NCBI GenBank assembly: GCA_009760855.2
Contig: WPIO01000057.1
Coordinates: 811,001-875,000, forward strand
Direction of reading: 5' to 3'
Length of the DNA stretch: 64,000 nt
Origin: Cristatella mucedo
Lineage: Eukaryota; Bryozoa; Phylactolaemata; Cristatellidae
In this document: piece by piece, positions 59,992 through 64,000 of the stretch
Numbering within the stretch: position 1 is the stretch's first letter
How the letters are laid out: every line of letters starts with the position of its first letter
Notes under the pieces: generated by a model
The model's input: the letters and a program-made list of their open reading frames with translations, nothing else
Told to the model about the DNA's origin: nothing
The model's database searches: none
Position numbers and translations under genes: made by a program

Positions 59992-60966
59992 GGTGCTCAC
60001 GACAGGCTTGCGCTGCAGTGGAGACGAATCGAAAATTGGGAACGGGCGGAAGGACGTGCAGTCTGATAAGGGGCTGACTGGGGTCAAAGGCCGCATGACG
60101 TGTTCGCTTAATGCATGGCCCGGGCGTGACGTGTCCGCCGTCCCACTGACGCCATCTACACCGGCTCGTTCGGCCAGACCTACTTTGCGGTCAGTGGGCG
60201 TGTCTAAGCCCAGACCTTTCCGGCTGTAACCGCGGTCAAGGCCGTGCGTCAGCGCTCGCTTGCGGAAAATTGCGGCGAACTGCCGGCGGGATCAGTCGGG
60301 AAACGCGCGGAGCGGGCTGACCCTGCACAGAGCTCGCCGTTCGGAATCGTTTTCTTGTTCGGCCGTTACCTCAAAAAGCTACCCGGCCCGTTCGCTCGGC
60401 TTCCGGTTATCAATCACACCGAATTTCGCGTCCGGTTATTCGCGCTCTAATGTCGGCGCAGCAAGGGGTGCTATCAACGCCCTCTCGTTGAATCTCGTTG
60501 CGCGCTACATTTTAGCTCGATAATCCGCGGGCGACCGGAGCGACCGCAGAAGCGCCCGGCCAGCGTGCCGCAGTCGTTCGTCGAGTTGGCCGGCGTTCGC
60601 CGCAGACCACCGCTGCGGGCCGCCGCGCAAGACTCGGCTCCGACCTGCCAGGGGTTGGCAGCTGCCACCCCTGCCACCCCCCCCCCCCGGCTTCGCCTCT
60701 GCCCAGTTGCGCCTCCACTGCGCGCAGCCCTGGGCGCCGCCCGAGCGGCTGGCTGCGCGCAGTGGCCGCCGCAGCTCTGGCGGGGATGGGTCCGCAGCCC
60801 TGCCTATCGACTGTGCAATTGATTTACGTTTATAAAAACCTTATAGTCAGCATACCGCGTCGGTAGCATCTCACTCTCCCTTCCTCGGCCTGGCAGGACG
60901 GCTAACGCAGCAGCAGCGGCAGAAACCGGGACGCAGCATGGCGCTCGGTCAAACCGAGTAGGCGGC

Positions 60967-61080
<114 letters not shown>

Positions 61081-61439
61081 TCGTTTCGCCACCGCCGGCA
61101 ACGCGTCTCAGTCGGCGGCTTTCAGTTTCAATTCGTTGCGGCGGCTTGCGGTTCGATGCGTTTCTGCTCGCTCCGTCGCATTTCGGCATTCGAAGCGCGC
61201 GCGAGCACTCGCTTTGACAAGCTCGCTCGACCTCTGGCAGCGAGAAATTGGCAGGTGTGGACCTTAAAACGCGCCAAACGCGGCTCCGCACTGGGTGTGG
61301 TCAAGACGCTATCGCTCCGAGTTGGGAAATACGAGGAGACTAGCGGAAGTCGAAATAAAGCAGGGGAGAAAAGGGCACTTGCAGATCAAATGCTCGAAAT
61401 TCAAATGGAGGTTGAAACCTAGCAAGAGACTGTAATGAT

Positions 61440-61760
61440 TAATAATTATTATTATTACTGTGAGATGTTGTATAGCACCAAAGAAGAGCTGACTCTCTTA
61501 CTGGGCACTTGACATAAGCTGAAAAGGAAGCATTCAATTACTTATTGATAGGATGCACAGTGCCTTCACCTACAAACATACAAAGGACGATTCACAAAGA
61601 TAATATTAATAATAACACGCTTGATGAAGTTCCCTCAGAGAACTCAATCTCTTTCTAGGCGCTTTACATTTGCTGCAAAGGAAATACGATCGAATGGTTA
61701 AAAAATGCTGCGAGGAACTGGTGCTTTTAGATTTTTTTAAATGCCGCGCCGGGGAATGTA
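61440..61760 (-). mobile_element. Two LINE-A 3' tails, antisense
   Basis: An older tail (61440-61600), then a better one starting AATATTAATAATAACACGCT with CCCTCAGAGAACTCAATCTC. Confidence 0.75.
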
Positions 61761-61827
61761 GTGACGTCAGTCGGGCGTGAGTTTGTCTTCTCGGAGGCAC
61801 GGTCAAACGAGTTAAAGCTAAAGGCTA

Positions 61828-61975
61828 CCTTATTCGACAGCCTCTCATTTATATAGCTGCAGATGAGCCTTACCGGCTGCTATCACCACCGCACGCAGTG
61901 AGCAATACGGGTTCGCCCGCTGCAGGACTCGAACCCACGCGTTGCAGGGTCGCCTCGCCATTGCCCTCTTGAGCG
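61828..61975 (-). mobile_element. SINE-B, antisense
   Basis: CGACAGCCTCTCATTTATAT, GCTATCACCACCGCACGCAG and GGACTCGAACCCACG. Confidence 0.7.
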
Positions 61976-62524
61976 CGATGTGGCGCGTGGTGGCCGCTGC
62001 CGGAGGCCGAGGCTGACTGACGCGGCTACTGTGCGGGAAATATGGGTATGGACTTTTCATTCAAAGGTACGAGCGCTCACAGTGTCTGCCGCGGTCCGCT
62101 ACTGTGCGGTATACCTGCTTGCACTGGCGCTGCAACTGCAAGTCACACAGCCACAATACAAGGTTCAGGCGCCACTAGTGTTCGTCGCGCGTCGGCTGAG
62201 ACTAGCGCCGTTACAAACGCTGCGTTTATGGCCTAAATCTGACCGGACGCGGAAGACGCTACATCCCGTTTGTGACACTAGGACCGTCGTCGAACTTGCG
62301 AAGGTGCGCGAGGCCGAAACTTCCACAAATTTCATATAAAAAGTGCATTCGAGATTAAATGAGGCTTCTGAATGGGCAAAGCACAAAAATTGAAAGAAAA
62401 ACTGAAAACGGGTAATGCACCAATGCAGCACATCAAAAGATTGCAGCCGAGCATAAGAGGAGAACTTTCATGTCATGCCGGTCACTGTTTTAAGTTGAGT
62501 CGATTCATACTACTGCTTGACGAA
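61976..62524. other. Unidentified stretch with two overlapping ORFs
   Basis: + strand frames 61980-62339 (119 codons) and 62042-62236 (64 codons) overlap; neither is recognised. No splice context was resolved. Confidence 0.4.
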
Positions 62525-62912
62525 AAAATAATAATAATGCACTTGATAAAGCGCCCTCGGAGAACTTAATCTCTAGGCGCTTAACATTTGCTGCAAAATG
62601 TGCTTATGCGTGCTGACACTGTGCATGCTGCCACTAACCACATTTGCGTGCTGACCCTGTGCATGTCACCCCTAACCATATTATTCATTTTGTTTGTTTT
62701 TCAAGCATGATTTTACTTACCATTAAATTGCATTTCACTTTGCAGCAAATGTAAAGCGCCTAGAAAGAGATTAAGTTCTCTGAGGGCGCTTTATCAAGTG
62801 CATTATTATTATTATTATTATTATTATTAAGGGAAATGCAATTGAATGGTGAGTAAAATCATGCTTGATAAACAAGGAAAATGAATAACATGGTTAGGGG
62901 AGACGACATAGA
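62525..62912. mobile_element. Inverted cluster of LINE-A 3' ends
   Basis: Antisense tail (62525-62600), sense tail with (ATT)n (62600-62825), then another antisense piece (62829-62912). The arms are near-perfect complements and could form long hairpins. Confidence 0.85.
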
Positions 62913-62996
62913 TCTTTAGTTTACCAGTTCCCAATCCGGAGATAACAGGGATAATCCCCGAGCTCGCCTAGCGGCAAGCGAGACTCCGCATTATCT

Positions 62997-63185
62997 GGTG
63001 AGCCCTAATGGCTCACTAGATAAGGCGTTTGCCTTTCACGACCTCCGCCCCGAGGTCGTGGGTTCGAATCCTGTGATGGGCAATGCTTTATCGCCACTGC
63101 AAGCGGTTGTGATAGCCGTCAAGGCTCCTCTTCTGTCGCTATACAAAAGAGGCTGTCAAATCAGCTAGTACTTTATTTATTTATT
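62997..63185 (+). mobile_element. SINE-B, near complete (best example)
   Basis: A-box TGGCTCACTAGATAAGG and B-box GGGTTCGAATCC lie about 52 nt apart, as for tRNA genes. A self-complementary CACGACCT...AGGTCGTG follows the A-box. The body has TCGCCACTGCAAGCGG, and the end is AGAGGCTGTCAAATCAGCTA with an ATTT tail. Confidence 0.88.
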
Positions 63186-63439
63186 TCAGACTACAGCTCA
63201 GCAGGAGTTACAAAATGGAACAGCGAGTCTTCTTCGTTTTTTTACATGACCTCGTGCGTAGGACAATATTAGCCGAGACATCCTCTTATTCACCATGCGA
63301 AGCAAGGATTCTAACTTGCCACTCCATCGGAGCAGTTTAGAATTTTGGAATGATGAGCGAATCCAATGCATGAGTGATTGATCTACATGGGTCGTTGGAC
63401 CTAGTTCGATCCTGAAGCTGTTGCTGCTCTTTCAAGATA

Positions 63440-63838
63440 GTGTGTCCTGTGTGGACAATAAATTAGCTGTTTCATTCCTCCGCTTAAAGACAGCTGGCGA
63501 CAGAAGTTTTAGCTGACTGTGGAACTCACTTCCACAATTTTTACGTAACGACAACTACTCTCCTACTGCCGACTATGGCACATCCTTTTCAGCGGTCCTG
63601 AGCTGCTACTTCTATGGTACTCACTACCTCAACTGCTCTCCTGACTCTGCTATACTTTCCACTTATACTCCACTTATACTTTTCTCTTTGTTGCGTGAGA
63701 CGAAGTCGGTTGGGTACCGAATGCGTACCGAAAGCCGCTTAGGCTGTGAGTGCGCTATACAAAACTCTCCTGCGTAACACCCACATAGTCTTGTGGCTTT
63801 GTGGAGTTACAGACAGAGATACATTACATTACATTATG
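63440..63838 (+). mobile_element. LINE-B 3' end with (ACATT)n
   Basis: GGACAATAAATTAGCTGTTT to ATACATTACATTACATTATG; a 12-bp CTCCACTTATAC duplication lies near 63670. Confidence 0.85.
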
Positions 63839-64000
63839 GCTTTAGCGGACACTTGGTTCGGTCAGTTTCCCGCATACGCAACAGCATCGGGCTTAGAGCG
63901 TGTGCGTGTCTTCGTAATTTTCTCCTCAGATCGCTCTCTCTCTCCCTTTCCGGTAGTAACGTGCCTCGCAAGCGGCGCATCGTGCACTAGATTGCCTTCG

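Noticed and set aside
62997-63080. Possible true tRNA gene
   Set aside because: A- and B-boxes are present, but no complete cloverleaf or acceptor pairing is seen and the sequence continues into a SINE body.

Overview
This is a window of animal (metazoan) nuclear DNA, most likely from an invertebrate bilaterian. The evidence is spliced genes with GT-AG introns, CR1/L2-type LINEs, tRNA-derived SINEs, long TG, CT, TA and CCG microsatellites, and a vertebrate-like but distinct beta-tubulin exon layout. I cannot name the species. No bacterial, phage or CRISPR-type system is present.

Two intact genes occupy the right two thirds. (1) DHX37, a DEAH-box RNA helicase of small-subunit ribosome biogenesis (yeast Dhr1/Ecm16), lies on the + strand at 19082..55494. 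I reconstructed 27 exons that join in frame without a stop into 1151 residues, close to the roughly 1150-residue family norm. Twenty-five introns are GT-AG and one (intron 13) is GC-AG. (2) A beta-tubulin gene lies on the - strand at 59991..56013, with 4 exons and 448 residues. The two genes are convergent. Their stop codons are 518 bp apart and their poly(A) signals lie within about 30 bp of each other, so the 3' ends probably overlap. A GC-rich tract with a 37-unit CCG repeat lies about 1 kb upstream of the tubulin start.

The left part (1..19000) is accessory. It holds a frameshifted kelch-propeller relic (4743..5591), a candidate transmembrane exon (1392..1562), a possible coiled-coil/membrane ORF (2922..3266, -), a GC-rich island (14985..16150), and many transposon relics. 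Among these is a 188-bp element (8788..8975) that resembles the horizontally transferred SPIN hAT family.

Four repeat families, named here for convenience, explain most non-coding sequence. LINE-A is CR1/L2-like and its 3' end is a hairpin followed by (ATT)n. LINE-B is a relative ending in (ACATT)n. SINE-B and SINE-C are tRNA-derived, with A and B boxes. SINE-C shares its 3' tail with LINE-A, which suggests LINE-A mobilises it. DHX37 introns are enlarged by these elements, and intron 23 reaches 10.6 kb.
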